From positions 124,001 to 188,000 of the forward strand of contig NZ_JAGSOJ010000001.1 of NCBI RefSeq assembly GCF_023684385.1: a stretch of DNA of 64,000 bases. The letters run 5' to 3'. The stretch is from Oceanirhabdus seepicola. Lineage in GTDB: Bacteria > Bacillota > Clostridia > Clostridiales > Clostridiaceae. The notes under the pieces are model-generated. The model ran no database searches, was not told the DNA's origin, and worked only from the letters and a program-made list of their open reading frames with translations. Of the stretch, positions 16,162 to 25,048 are shown one piece after another. The translations under genes were made by a program, and so were the position numbers. How positions within the stretch are numbered: the first letter of the stretch is position 1; each line of letters starts with the position of its first letter.

Positions 16162-17544
16162 CTAAGCTACTGATTTATTCTTATCATCCCAAATAGATAA
16201 TTTTGAAGTATATATCTTTTTAAAGAAACTAAGAACTACTATTAATCCAATTACTTCTGCTATTACAAATGATATCCACACTGCATCAAGCCCTACAAAT
16301 TTACCTAACAAAAATGCAGCTGGTAGTAATACAATTATCTGTCTTATAAATGAAACAATCATACTTATATATGCATCTCCCATTCCTTGAAATGCGGATC
16401 CTAGTACTATTGATAGTGCCGCAAGTGGGTACCCAATGCTAATTGTTCTAAATGCAACTACTCCTATTGCTGTCATTTCCTCAGTGCTGTTAAAAATAGT
16501 TAATAACTGCGCTGGGAATATTTGAAATATTATCATTCCAATGGACATAAAAGATACTGCTGCAATTGCCGCTACTTTTATAGTCTTCATTATACGCCCC
16601 TTATTCTTTGCTCCAAAGTTAAATCCTATAATTGGCATAGTCCCTTGTGATAAACCAAATATCGGCATAAATACAAATGATTGAAGTTTAAAATATACTC
16701 CTAGAACAGCAACTGGAGTTTCACCAAATCCTGCTAATATCTTATTAAGGCCTATAAGCATAACTGACCCTAATGCTTGCATTAATGCTACCGGAAGGCC
16801 TACTATTAATATTTGTTTTGTAATAGTTTTAGAATATTTAAAGCTCTTTAAATCAAGTTTTAATTGATTGTCTCCTCTAAATAATACAAAAAGAATAAAA
16901 CTCATGGAAGAAACTTGCCCAATAATTGTGGCAATTGCCGCTCCTTTTACGCCCATTGCAGGAAGTCCAAACCATCCAAATATTAAGACTGGATCAAGAG
17001 CTATATTTATTATGGCTCCTATTACTTGTGCAATCATCGGTTTAATCATATCCCCACTACCTTGTAGGATACTCATTCCAGCTTGTGCAAATAAACTACC
17101 AAATGAAAATACCATTATTATTCTTAAATAATCTGATCCAAAACCTATTATTTCTGCATTATCTGTGAATAATCCAAAGAATATATTTGACACTATTAGT
17201 CCAATAATAACTAACATTACATAAAGTATGCTACTTATTAAAAATCCATGTTCTGCTGCAAGGGTAGCTGATTTAATATCTTTCTCACCTATTTTCCTAG
17301 ATACAAGTGAGCTAACTCCTACCCCCAGACCTACAAAACATGCAATAATTATAAGTTGAATAGGAAATGCTAATGATACAGCGGTTAATGCGTTTTCACC
17401 TATCCTTGCCACGAACATGCTGTCTACAATATTATATAATGCTTGTACCATCATTGCCAATATAGCTGGTAATGACATTTTTAATATTAATTTTGGTATA
17501 GGCATTGCACCCATTCTATTAGCTTTTGCGTTTTCCACTTTCAT
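16162..17544 (-). CDS. MATE family efflux transporter
   Basis: A 460-residue integral membrane protein with about 12 hydrophobic helices in two similar halves. The N-terminal half opens with MPIPKLILKMSLPAILAMMVQALYNIVDSMFVARIGE, and the second half carries GLSQGTMPIIGFNFGAKN, both typical of the DinF/NorM-like MATE group. MATE pumps exchange Na+ or H+ for cationic drugs or metabolites. The start lies inside the end of the marR gene (26-base overlap) with AAGGAG before the ATG, so expression is coupled to that regulator. Confidence 0.92.
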   Translation of the reverse strand: MKVENAKANRMGAMPIPKLILKMSLPAILAMMVQALYNIVDSMFVARIGENALTAVSLAFPIQLIIIACFVGLGVGVSSLVSRKIGEKDIKSATLAAEHGFLISSILYVMLVIIGLIVSNIFFGLFTDNAEIIGFGSDYLRIIMVFSFGSLFAQAGMSILQGSGDMIKPMIAQVIGAIINIALDPVLIFGWFGLPAMGVKGAAIATIIGQVSSMSFILFVLFRGDNQLKLDLKSFKYSKTITKQILIVGLPVALMQALGSVMLIGLNKILAGFGETPVAVLGVYFKLQSFVFMPIFGLSQGTMPIIGFNFGAKNKGRIMKTIKVAAIAAVSFMSIGMIIFQIFPAQLLTIFNSTEEMTAIGVVAFRTISIGYPLAALSIVLGSAFQGMGDAYISMIVSFIRQIIVLLPAAFLLGKFVGLDAVWISFVIAEVIGLIVVLSFFKKIYTSKLSIWDDKNKSVA

Positions 17545-17989
17545 AATTCTCCTTCATTTCTTTTGATTTTAATTGTGCTCGTTTATTAATTTTCTCTATA
17601 GTTCCGTTAAGGAGTAACAGCTCTTCTTCTGTCAAAAATTCCATAAGTGATTTATCCCATTCTTTTAACAAATCAAAAATTACTGGTTTAATTTCATCCA
17701 TTTTGTTTGTAAGATAAAGTTCATATGCTCTTTTATCCTTTGGATTTACTCGTCGCTCTATGTATCCTAACTCAACAAGACTCTTAACAACTCTAGCCAT
17801 TACACTTTTATCATAATTTAGTACTTCAATAAGTTGCTCTTGATTTACCCCATCGTTTCCATATAAAACAAGCAGAACCACCCCTTGTGAAGCAGTTAGC
17901 CCATAAGGTTTTAATCCATAATTGAAGTAAATTTTAAAATGCTTAGTTATATTTGACATATTCCTTCCAACATACTGATTAAATTTCAT
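17519..17989 (-). CDS. MarR family transcriptional regulator
   Basis: A 156-residue winged-helix regulator. LTASQGVVLLVLYGNDGVNQEQLIEVLNYDKSVMARVVKSL forms the helix-turn-helix near residues 35-75 and DKRAYELYLT forms the wing. It probably represses the overlapping MATE gene and itself, responding to a drug-like or phenolic ligand. A 30-base palindrome lies just upstream of its start (18004-18033). The start at 17989 has GGGGG at a suitable distance. Confidence 0.9.
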   Translation of the reverse strand: MKFNQYVGRNMSNITKHFKIYFNYGLKPYGLTASQGVVLLVLYGNDGVNQEQLIEVLNYDKSVMARVVKSLVELGYIERRVNPKDKRAYELYLTNKMDEIKPVIFDLLKEWDKSLMEFLTEEELLLLNGTIEKINKRAQLKSKEMKENYESGKRKS

Positions 17990-18003
17990 AACAGACCCCC
18001 CTC

Positions 18004-18033
18004 AGTGACTAAAGTATTAATTACTTTGTCACT
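18004..18033. promoter_or_regulatory. candidate MarR operator
   Basis: AGTGAC-T-AAAGTA-TTAAT-TACTTT-GTCACT is a near-perfect palindrome with one extra T, 15 bases before the ribosome site of the marR gene. A palindrome in this place is the usual autoregulatory operator of MarR proteins. The match to this particular regulator is inferred from position. Confidence 0.55.
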
Positions 18034-18053
18034 AATATTTAGTATATCCAAAA

Positions 18054-19160
18054 CTAGTTACAAGAACAATCAGTTGTGGTTTCTTTCTTTGCATATATCT
18101 TTCTAGTTATGCTAGTAGAATATTTCAAATTATCTTTTGGACAAATATCAACACAATGTCCACATCCAACACAATTAATATGACTTAATGCTTCACCTTT
18201 TAGTGCTTTTTCACTAATACATATAGACATATCACATTCTCTATCACATAAACCACAATTAATACATTCTGTTAAATCAGTTTCAATTCTTTGCCCTGAT
18301 AATTTTGAGACCAAACCAAGAATTGTTCCTGCAGGACAATAATAACAATATCCACGGCCATTTAATGTCACATACGCTAATTGCATAAGTATAATATCAA
18401 AAGTCATATACTTTATCATTTCCATTTGTCGTAATGTTTCAAATGAAACTACTTCAATTCCCCCAAAAACATCTATGGCCATTAGTCCCATAATTCCAAA
18501 TGCAAATAATATCATGAACACCTTTAAAATATTTAATAATTTGAGTGTTAAATTACTAAATCCTGATCTACTATTCTTTTTCTTAATTAATGGTAATGCC
18601 AAAGAAAAACTTTCTGCATGTCCTCCTGCATAAGGACATATCATACTGCAGTGAAATCTCCGTCCGTAAATTAAAGTTCCAAGCAATACTACTCCCTGAT
18701 ATACAACATACATGATTAAAAGAATATTAACAGTATGACTTTGTATACTACTTGAGAAGAAATGTCCATCTTTTAATAACTGAATAGGCATGCTAGACCA
18801 TGAAAATGGCATAACTGCTATTGCTACATCTGCAATTCCAGTTATTAGTGGCATTATTACGAAAATAATTAGCATAAAGCTTGAAAAAGTAATCAATGAT
18901 ACAAATCGCATCTTTGATCCTTTATTTCTATTCTTCAAAAGTTTAAATGTTATGTAACTTGATATGATTATTATAACTGTTCTAAAGATATTCTCATACA
19001 TTAAATATATTGTTCTTACTATATGAGCAAGTTGTACATTTTCTGATTTTCCCAAGGCTCCATTCATTCCACCAATTACAAATCCAGTGATTATAAATAT
19101 TACAACTATAACTTTTAACAGCTTTAATAATGAATTTTTACTTTTTTCCTTTGTTTTCAT
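18054..19160 (-). CDS. membrane 4Fe-4S electron-transfer protein (NapH/YccM-like)
   Basis: A 368-residue protein with several membrane helices (about residues 12-30, 55-70, 88-115, 140-165, 210-230) and iron-sulfur motifs. HCSMICPYAGGH in the middle and GYCYYCPAGTILG later are the paired CxxxCP motifs of NapH-type polyferredoxins. The C-terminal region has CINCGLCDRECD and CVGCGHCVDICP, two [4Fe-4S] sites, and ends with extra cysteines in DCSC. Such proteins pass electrons across or along the membrane to a reductase. The AOR-polyferredoxin genes lie on the same strand upstream, beyond the LURP-one gene, but are a separate unit. Two identical-sequence operators overlap its promoter. Confidence 0.8.
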   Translation of the reverse strand: MKTKEKSKNSLLKLLKVIVVIFIITGFVIGGMNGALGKSENVQLAHIVRTIYLMYENIFRTVIIIISSYITFKLLKNRNKGSKMRFVSLITFSSFMLIIFVIMPLITGIADVAIAVMPFSWSSMPIQLLKDGHFFSSSIQSHTVNILLIMYVVYQGVVLLGTLIYGRRFHCSMICPYAGGHAESFSLALPLIKKKNSRSGFSNLTLKLLNILKVFMILFAFGIMGLMAIDVFGGIEVVSFETLRQMEMIKYMTFDIILMQLAYVTLNGRGYCYYCPAGTILGLVSKLSGQRIETDLTECINCGLCDRECDMSICISEKALKGEALSHINCVGCGHCVDICPKDNLKYSTSITRKIYAKKETTTDCSCN

Positions 19161-19188
19161 TATGCACCTCTTAAATTGATATTGAATT

Positions 19189-19245
19189 TAGTTGCAAAAA
19201 CAACTACTTCCCTAATTTAACATGTTTTAGTTGTTTTTGCAACTA
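19189..19245 (-). promoter_or_regulatory. promoter with two flanking operators for the 4Fe-4S gene
   Basis: Two 18-base sites, TAGTTGCAAAAACAACTA (19189-19206) and its exact reverse complement (19228-19245), lie before the gene. Each is itself an imperfect palindrome AGTTG-N6-CAACT. On the minus strand TTGCAA (19237-19242) and TAAATT (19214-19219) form a 17-base-spaced promoter, so one site covers the -35 element and the other follows the -10 element. This is a classical double-operator repression layout. No matching regulator gene lies next to it. Confidence 0.6.
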
Positions 19246-19255
19246 TATTTTAGTA

Positions 19256-19306
19256 CTTAAAAACTGCAAAAGTAGATATGTTTAATTATCTATACTCTTG
19301 CAGTTT
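19256..19306 (-). terminator. intrinsic terminator after the LURP-one gene
   Basis: AAACTGCAA (19261-19269) pairs with TTGCAGTTT (19298-19306), extended by AGTAGAT/ATCTATACT-type pairing. A run of five T follows on the minus strand. Confidence 0.7.
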
Positions 19307-19329
19307 ATATTTATGTTAGTTGTACTCTA

Positions 19330-19812
19330 TTATTTATTATTACCATCATGAAGTGTCTGGTCAATAACAATAATTAAGGCCAAAATAAATCCATAATCTT
19401 CACTATTCATTACATCAACTCCATAAGTATCTGAAAAACTAAAAAATCTTTTAGATACATCAGCAACTACACGTCCATTCTTTATAACTGAAAAATTATG
19501 ATTAAAAGGTTCACCTTCAATATCAAATTCTCCATATACACTATCTATAATAAATTTGGATCCAAAGAAGGTGAATTTCTTCTTAACTCTTGCAACATCA
19601 TTTCCCTGAGAAAAAATTGTGTATTCTGGCAACATTTTAAATAACTTCTGCTCAATATAGAATAACTCTTGCCCATTCATGTTGTACAAATGAAGCTTAT
19701 TTCCTAAGCTAAAAACTTTACCCTTAACCACGAAAACATCATTTCCCTGTTCATCTGTAATTGTAAAATCATCGCCGAAACTAAATACCTTTTCTCTAAC
19801 TTGAAATATCAT
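19330..19812 (-). CDS. LURP-one-related (Tubby-like) family protein
   Basis: A 160-residue beta-rich protein of the LURP-one/YxjI family. It consists of repeated short strands of the form F-x-F-G-x2-F-x-I-x-D (KVFSFGDDFTITDEQGNDVF, then KVFSLGNKLHLY and KKFTFFGSKFIID), which build the 12-stranded Tubby-like barrel around a central helix (VMNSEDYGFILALIIVIDQTLHD). The biochemical role in bacteria is unknown. It has its own terminator and no obvious operon partner. Confidence 0.85.
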   Translation of the reverse strand: MIFQVREKVFSFGDDFTITDEQGNDVFVVKGKVFSLGNKLHLYNMNGQELFYIEQKLFKMLPEYTIFSQGNDVARVKKKFTFFGSKFIIDSVYGEFDIEGEPFNHNFSVIKNGRVVADVSKRFFSFSDTYGVDVMNSEDYGFILALIIVIDQTLHDGNNK

Positions 19813-19925
19813 ATATACACCTCACCACATCTATTTTTCTTTCTTTATATTATCAATACTATCCCTTTTATTTAATTCATACTATTATTTATATTTTACC
19901 TATATAATATATATTCCTCACCGTG

Positions 19926-19955
19926 AAAAAGCACCTAACTTCAGAAGTTAGGTGC
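19926..19955 (-). terminator. intrinsic terminator of the AOR-ferredoxin operon
   Basis: A perfect 11-bp stem GCACCTAACTT/AAGTTAGGTGC (19931-19941 with 19945-19955) has a three-base loop and is followed on the minus strand by TTTTTCAC. Confidence 0.85.
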
Positions 19956-19989
19956 CACACAATACATATTTTTCATTTCAAAACCCATG

Positions 19990-20400
19990 CTAGTTTTTTA
20001 ACTGAATTGCATTAACCCCGCAAACACTAACACAAGCACCACAGCTGATGCATTTTTTAGGTTCAACAAGAAAAGGTTTATAAACTAAATCATTCTCATC
20101 TTGGCTTTTCATTTCTATACAATTTTCAATACACATTTCTTTACACACACCGCATGAATAGCATTTATTGTAATCAAATACTGGTTTTGGCCATTCAGAT
20201 TGTTTAATTTTCATACATGTCTCATTGTTAGAATTCAAGATTGCTGAAGTTGGACATACTTTTCCACAGACACCGCATTCAATGCATTTATCTGAGTTTA
20301 TTGAATGTTTCTCTTTTAAATTACCTTTTATTGCATTAACAGGACATTTTTTAGCACATAATGTACAGCCTATGCATTTATCTGTAATTGAATAACTCAT
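19990..20400 (-). CDS. polyferredoxin with four 4Fe-4S sites
   Basis: A 136-residue protein made of four [4Fe-4S] binding motifs in a row: CIGCTLCAKKCP, CIECGVCGKVCP, CYSCGVCKEMC and CISCGACVSVC. Two bacterial-ferredoxin-like halves are joined by a charged linker. Its start overlaps the stop of the AOR gene by four bases (ATGA), so it is almost certainly the electron partner of that enzyme. Polyferredoxins in this position link AOR to a further acceptor. The third and fourth motifs lack the usual proline after the last cysteine. Confidence 0.88.
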   Translation of the reverse strand: MSYSITDKCIGCTLCAKKCPVNAIKGNLKEKHSINSDKCIECGVCGKVCPTSAILNSNNETCMKIKQSEWPKPVFDYNKCYSCGVCKEMCIENCIEMKSQDENDLVYKPFLVEPKKCISCGACVSVCGVNAIQLKN

Positions 20401-22322
20401 TGAACCACCTCTTCTCTGAAACCTTCTATTTTTAATCTTTTTAAGGTTTTAGTAGTCGGTATACCTTCTACACTCCATCCTCTTGTTTTATAATACTTGT
20501 CCTTTAATAATTCCAAAGGAACCTTCGATTTTGGATTGCTTTCATCTTGTAAAACATGTGTTAATCGTTTAGGTAAAGAGTCATCAGCTCTCTTTAACCC
20601 TCTCCTAATATTGAATAATCGTTCAATATTATATCCTCTTTCTCCAATATAACTTAATTTACCGAAACTCATTTTCATTCCTGTTACTAATTCCAATGCT
20701 TTTGTATGTTGAAGCATTGGGAGGTGTATATTTAATTTTTTTTCTTTATTCTTATTAAGCATATCTACAACCTTAGCGGTAACCTTTATAGTCATAGCTT
20801 TATTTGCAATCTTTGTTATACCACGGTTTCTATGAGTAACAAAGTGTCCAGGTATCATAAAGAACATAGTAAATAAACAACTTCCTGCTGCTGACCCAGA
20901 CTCCAAAGCATTTTGTAACAAAGCAGTCAGTTCAGCTTTATTCACAGTTGAGTACTTATCTATATTCATTGCAAGATTCTCCATCAATATGGAATAACCA
21001 GCATTAAGATGGCATCCGCCTCTATTAGAAACAGCATATCCAAGTCCTAAACCAACAGAAGAACGCGGTTCATATGCAGATAATTCCATTCCCTTTGACT
21101 GAATTGCAAATTCTTCCCCTCCGTATTTCTCCATTAAAAACTTGCTTCCATTTGCTAAATCATCACCAATTCCTCTTCTATAAGCAATATCTTCAAATAC
21201 TTTTATCATGCCATCTATTTTCCCAAATTCTAATCCATTGTCCCATAAACCCTTTTCATTTAATTCCATAGCAAAAGCTATAGTACCACCTAATGAGATT
21301 GTATCCATCCCGAGTTCATCCAGCTCATAATTCATCTCTATAATTTTTTGCATATCATGATTATTCCAATTAGGTCCCAGTAAACCTAATGTTTCAAGTT
21401 CAGGCCCCTTAATCCTTTTTCCATCATATTCCACCACTCTAGAACATTTGATTGGACATGTAACACATCCCTTGTTAGTGACAAGATATTTTTCAGTTAA
21501 AGTTTCGCCACTAATATCTTTATAATGCTCATATTGGCCATAGGTAAAATTCTTAGTTGCTAGGGAGTGTTCTTTATTCATGATACTAGCAAACCCTGCT
21601 GTTCCATATTTAGGTAGTTGCTGTCCTGTTAAAGGATGTTTTTGTAAATTTCTAATCCATTTATTATTAAATTCATTGACCTTTTCAGGATTTTTACTCT
21701 TAACAATATTTTTACCACTTATTGCTATCCCCTTAAGATTTTTATATCCAAGCACTGCACCTAATCCAGCTCTACCTGCCGCTCTTTCCCCACTAAATAT
21801 AGCAGCATAGTTTACAAGATTCTCTCCTGCAGGACCTATAACCACTTTCCCAAAATCTTTTGGTAAAGCCTCTTGAGTATCTATCACCTTTTTACCCCAT
21901 AAGGAATCAGCAGAATTAAACTTAACGTCATCATTAAATATTTCTAGCCAAACTTTTTCATCTGACTTACCTGTAATAATTAATGCATCATACCCAGCCT
22001 TTTTTGTATGCAATCCAAATGTTCCCCCACAATTAGATGAAGCAATTAGATTCGTTGCTGGTGATACCGATGAAATATTGAATCGGCTAGAGGATGGCGC
22101 CCCTGTTCCAGTCAAAGGACCAGTTGAGATTACAACCACATTCTCATCAGATAATGGTTCTACTTCTGGAGGAACAAGATCATATAGGATCTTTGCCGCC
22201 ATAATTTTTCCCCCTAGATACATTTCCCTTTCTTCATCTGAAAATGGGTATTCTTCAGAAGTCTTATTAGTTAAATCGATTTTTAAAACCTTTCCCATAT
22301 AACCACCTAGATTACTCTTCAA
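20397..22322 (-). CDS. aldehyde:ferredoxin oxidoreductase (tungsten AOR family)
   Basis: A 641-residue member of the AOR family, which oxidises aldehydes to acids (or the reverse) with a tungsto-bispyranopterin cofactor and one [4Fe-4S] cluster. The N-terminal GGYMGKVLKIDLT block, the pterin-binding region PLTGTGAPSSSRFN, the cluster motif CVTCPIKC near residue 290 and the later cysteine in GSAAGSCLF are as expected. The family motif ELETLGLLGPN lies between. The start is TTG 22322 with GAAGGTGAT upstream, which preserves the conserved GGY; ATG 22298 with AGGTGG would remove it. It is followed by an overlapping four-cluster ferredoxin. Substrate range is not readable. Confidence 0.88.
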   Translation of the reverse strand: MKSNLGGYMGKVLKIDLTNKTSEEYPFSDEEREMYLGGKIMAAKILYDLVPPEVEPLSDENVVVISTGPLTGTGAPSSSRFNISSVSPATNLIASSNCGGTFGLHTKKAGYDALIITGKSDEKVWLEIFNDDVKFNSADSLWGKKVIDTQEALPKDFGKVVIGPAGENLVNYAAIFSGERAAGRAGLGAVLGYKNLKGIAISGKNIVKSKNPEKVNEFNNKWIRNLQKHPLTGQQLPKYGTAGFASIMNKEHSLATKNFTYGQYEHYKDISGETLTEKYLVTNKGCVTCPIKCSRVVEYDGKRIKGPELETLGLLGPNWNNHDMQKIIEMNYELDELGMDTISLGGTIAFAMELNEKGLWDNGLEFGKIDGMIKVFEDIAYRRGIGDDLANGSKFLMEKYGGEEFAIQSKGMELSAYEPRSSVGLGLGYAVSNRGGCHLNAGYSILMENLAMNIDKYSTVNKAELTALLQNALESGSAAGSCLFTMFFMIPGHFVTHRNRGITKIANKAMTIKVTAKVVDMLNKNKEKKLNIHLPMLQHTKALELVTGMKMSFGKLSYIGERGYNIERLFNIRRGLKRADDSLPKRLTHVLQDESNPKSKVPLELLKDKYYKTRGWSVEGIPTTKTLKRLKIEGFREEVVQ

Positions 22323-22365
22323 ACCGTATCACCTTCCCATCTTTTTTTGAAAATCTATTCTTCAA

Positions 22366-22767
22366 TTATTTTTCCACTATCATTAAATCTTTCTCTATAA
22401 TATGTTCAGTCAACCACTTAGCAATAAAATTTAATATTTCCATTATATATTCATCCTGATTATGATCAATCTTACTTATGTCCACATTATTTATTTTCCC
22501 AATAAATTCTGCATGATCAATTTTCTGGCTGAACATTTTTTTATAGTTTATACTTTCCATATATTCTTCTTCATCTTTAAAATGGATTATTGTATAACTT
22601 TTCAATTCTTCAATTATTCCTACTATTTTATCGTACTTATCATTACTATATGTATTCTTTAATAACTGATATGCTCTATCCCCAATTTCAAAAAGCTTTG
22701 CATGCTGCTCATCAATATGAGCTATTCCTAACTTGTACTCTTCTTTCATTTCGAATAATTTACTCAT
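22366..22767 (-). CDS. bacteriohemerythrin
   Basis: A 133-residue four-helix O2-binding protein with a non-heme di-iron site. All ligands are visible: HIDEQHAKLFE (His and the HxxxE), HFKDEEEYM (HxxxE), DHAEFI, and EHIIEKD (HxxxxD). Bacteriohemerythrins store or sense oxygen and protect oxygen-sensitive enzymes in anaerobes. It lies 44 bases upstream of the AOR gene on the same strand and may be co-transcribed with it, which would fit protection of an oxygen-labile enzyme. The start has GGAAAGTGGG upstream. Confidence 0.9.
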   Translation of the reverse strand: MSKLFEMKEEYKLGIAHIDEQHAKLFEIGDRAYQLLKNTYSNDKYDKIVGIIEELKSYTIIHFKDEEEYMESINYKKMFSQKIDHAEFIGKINNVDISKIDHNQDEYIMEILNFIAKWLTEHIIEKDLMIVEK

Positions 22768-22965
22768 CTTACAAATCCCACTTTCCTTGTTATTAATTAT
22801 AATTCAGCTCAAAATCATCTTATTTTGTCATTTTTTTATCATACTTCTATTATATCATGAATGTTTTTTTTGGCATAATTATTTAAGTAAGTGTTTTTAT
22901 TTGGTATTATTGTATATGCAGCATAGCAGTTATATATAATTTTTTATATGTTTTTATAAATATCA

Positions 22966-22993
22966 TTGACTTTTATATAACTTTTTATATAAT
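22966..22993 (+). promoter_or_regulatory. sigma-A-like promoter of the YheO-RidA operon
   Basis: TTGACT (22966-22971), a 16-base spacer and TATAAT (22988-22993) lie 90 bases before the TTG start of the regulator. The divergent 315-base gap (22768-23082) is otherwise extremely AT-rich, with repeated TTTTTATATAA stretches, and shows no other clear site. Confidence 0.55.
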
Positions 22994-23082
22994 TATAGAT
23001 ATAAACGTTTTATTTATATTAATTTCATATATTTTTTTATACTTAATGTTTATTTTTTTATAAAACAAAAGGAAGTGATTAC

Positions 23083-23718
23083 TTGATTCATATTAATAAA
23101 GAATTAGAAAAATATATTCCTATAGCCAATTTAACAGCAAAAACTTTTGGTAAAAACTGTGAAGTAGTAATTCATGATTTATCAATTCCTCAGAATTCAG
23201 TAGTTTATGCTGTTAATAATCATGTAACAGGTAGAAAGGTTGGTCAGTCCTTTGATCATCTAGTAAAACAAGTTTTACTATCTAAAAATTTTCAAGGTGA
23301 TTATGCTGCAAATTACAAAACTACTACTGAAGATGGACGAGAAATAAAATCCTCTACATCACTTATTAGAAATTATAAGGGTGAAGTAATTGGAGCTTTC
23401 TGTATAAATTATGATTTAGAACCCGTAAAAAACATGAAGGATTTTTTAGATGAATTTCTATATGTAGAACAAGAAGAAGTTGAAAAAGAAGTGAGCCCAT
23501 TTGACAATGTGATGGATATCGTTGATGACCTAATAGATAAAATAGTAGGAAATGTAGATATTTATAGCTTAAAAAGAAAAGATAAAATTGCACTAATTAA
23601 GTTTATGGATGCTAAAGGTATATTTTTGATAAAGGGCGCTATTGAAAAAGTAGCTCTGAAACTAAACATTTCTAAAGTAACTGTATACAGCTATTTAGAT
23701 GAACTCAAGAAAAAATAA
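23083..23718 (+). CDS. YheO/DauR-type transcriptional regulator
   Basis: A 211-residue regulator. The N-terminal YheO-like PAS domain (YIPIANLTAKTFGKNCEVVIHDL ... GAFCINYDLEP, residues about 8-115) probably senses a small ligand. The C-terminal helix-turn-helix (FMDAKGIFLIKGAIEKVALKLNISKVTVYSYLDEL) is of the DauR type, known from the regulator of D-arginine use in Pseudomonas. The start is TTG with AAGGAAGTG at good distance. It heads a four-gene plus-strand unit with RidA, an amidase and a PLP enzyme and is likely its ligand-responsive controller. Confidence 0.88.
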   Translation: MIHINKELEKYIPIANLTAKTFGKNCEVVIHDLSIPQNSVVYAVNNHVTGRKVGQSFDHLVKQVLLSKNFQGDYAANYKTTTEDGREIKSSTSLIRNYKGEVIGAFCINYDLEPVKNMKDFLDEFLYVEQEEVEKEVSPFDNVMDIVDDLIDKIVGNVDIYSLKRKDKIALIKFMDAKGIFLIKGAIEKVALKLNISKVTVYSYLDELKKK

Positions 23719-23741
23719 TATATAGATAAGGAGAACTAACT

Positions 23742-24125
23742 GTGAAATATATATCCACAGATAATGCTTTAAAACCTTCCGGGCACTACTCCCAGGCAAT
23801 AGTCCATAATAATTTAGTATTTATATCTGGTCAATTAGCTGTTGATTCAAATACTGGTGAGAAAAAATTTGGCACTATAGAAGAAGAAACTAATTTAGTT
23901 CTAAAAAATATAGATTTAATTCTCAAGGAAGCTGGCAGTGATAAAAATCATGTTTTAAAAACAACTATATATATTCCAGATATGTCTTTATGGGATAAGG
24001 TAAATAGAATCTATAGTGATTTTTTTAAGAATCATAAACCTGCAAGAGCAATCGTCCCTACAAGAGAATTACATTTTGACTTTAAAATTGAAATTGAAGT
24101 TATTGCAGCAATTAAAAAAAATTAA
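23742..24125 (+). CDS. ridA: RidA family enamine/imine deaminase
   Basis: A 127-residue YjgF/YER057c/UK114 protein that hydrolyses reactive enamine/imine intermediates made by PLP enzymes. It shows the family signature: KPSGHYSQAIVHNNLVFISGQLAVD, the conserved NHVLKTTIYIPDMSLWDKVN, and ARAIVPTRELHFDFKIEIEVIA. The usual RidA arginine corresponds to the Arg in PARAIV or PTREL and needs alignment. The start is GTG with AAGGAG upstream. It lies 23 bases after the regulator and before a PLP enzyme, which fits detoxification of that enzyme's leaked intermediates. Confidence 0.92.
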   Translation: MKYISTDNALKPSGHYSQAIVHNNLVFISGQLAVDSNTGEKKFGTIEEETNLVLKNIDLILKEAGSDKNHVLKTTIYIPDMSLWDKVNRIYSDFFKNHKPARAIVPTRELHFDFKIEIEVIAAIKKN

Positions 24126-24137
24126 TGGGGTGATTAT

Positions 24138-25036
24138 ATGAAACGTATTAAAAGAGGAAATTCCATATTTACTATGTCTAAATCTCATAAACCAGTTGAA
24201 AAAATATATTCAGGAGAAACAATTATTTTTGAAACTTATGACTGTTATAATACCAGATAAAAAGTGAAGATCAATTATTTAGTACTATAAAAAAAGAGTT
24301 AAATAATCCTGCTACTGGACCATTGTATATAGAAGAAGCAGAAGTTGGTGATACTTTAAAAATTGAAATTATCGGTATTAAAGTTAACAATAAAGGAGTT
24401 ATGGCTGCACGCCCTAATAACGGAGTATTAGGAGAATTCTTTGATACACCAAAATCAAAGATTATACCCATAAAAGATAATAAGGCCATTTTCAATAAAA
24501 AAATTCATATTCCTATAAATCCTATGATTGGAGTAATTGGAACAGCTCCCCAAAATGAAGAAATTCAAACAACCGTTCCTGATATGCACGGTGGAAACTT
24601 AGATTGTAAAAGAATAGTAACAGGTTCTACAGTATTTTTACCTGTAAATGTTAAAGGCGGACTTTTATCTATAGGAGATTTGCATGCTGTTATGAGCGAT
24701 GGTGAAATAGTTATATGTGGATTAGAAGTTGACGGAGAAGTTATAGTTAAAGTTCATGTAATAAAAGATAAACATTTTCCATTACCGATGGTAGTTCATG
24801 GAGAACATATTATGACTATTTCATCTAGAAAAACTTTAGATGAAGCTGCTAAGCAAGCAACAATAAACATGCATAAATTTCTAATCAATGAACTTAAAAT
24901 GGATGTTCATGATGCAGGAATGCTTCTATCTTTAGTAGGCGAGCTAAAAATATGCCAGATTGTTGATCCATTAATGACTGCTCGTATGGAGTTTCCTATA
25001 TCTATTTTAGATAAATACAACTATAAAATAGTTTAA
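24138..25036 (+). pseudogene. acetamidase/formamidase, broken by a one-base deletion
   Basis: ATG 24138, with GGGGTGATT before it, opens a frame that reads the family's N-terminus and DCYN, then hits a stop (24258-24260). From there the next frame continues with QIKSEDQLFSTIKK and NNPATGPLYIEEAEVGDTL, the conserved continuation, to the end at 25036. One missing A near 24250-24252 explains the shift. The rest is complete and includes the metal-binding GDLHAVMSDGE and the late LLSLVGELKICQ. The family hydrolyses short amides to ammonia and acid. It may be a recent inactivation or an assembly error; the neighbours remain in one orientation with operon-like spacing. Confidence 0.8.
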
Positions 25037-25048
25037 AGGAGAATTGTT

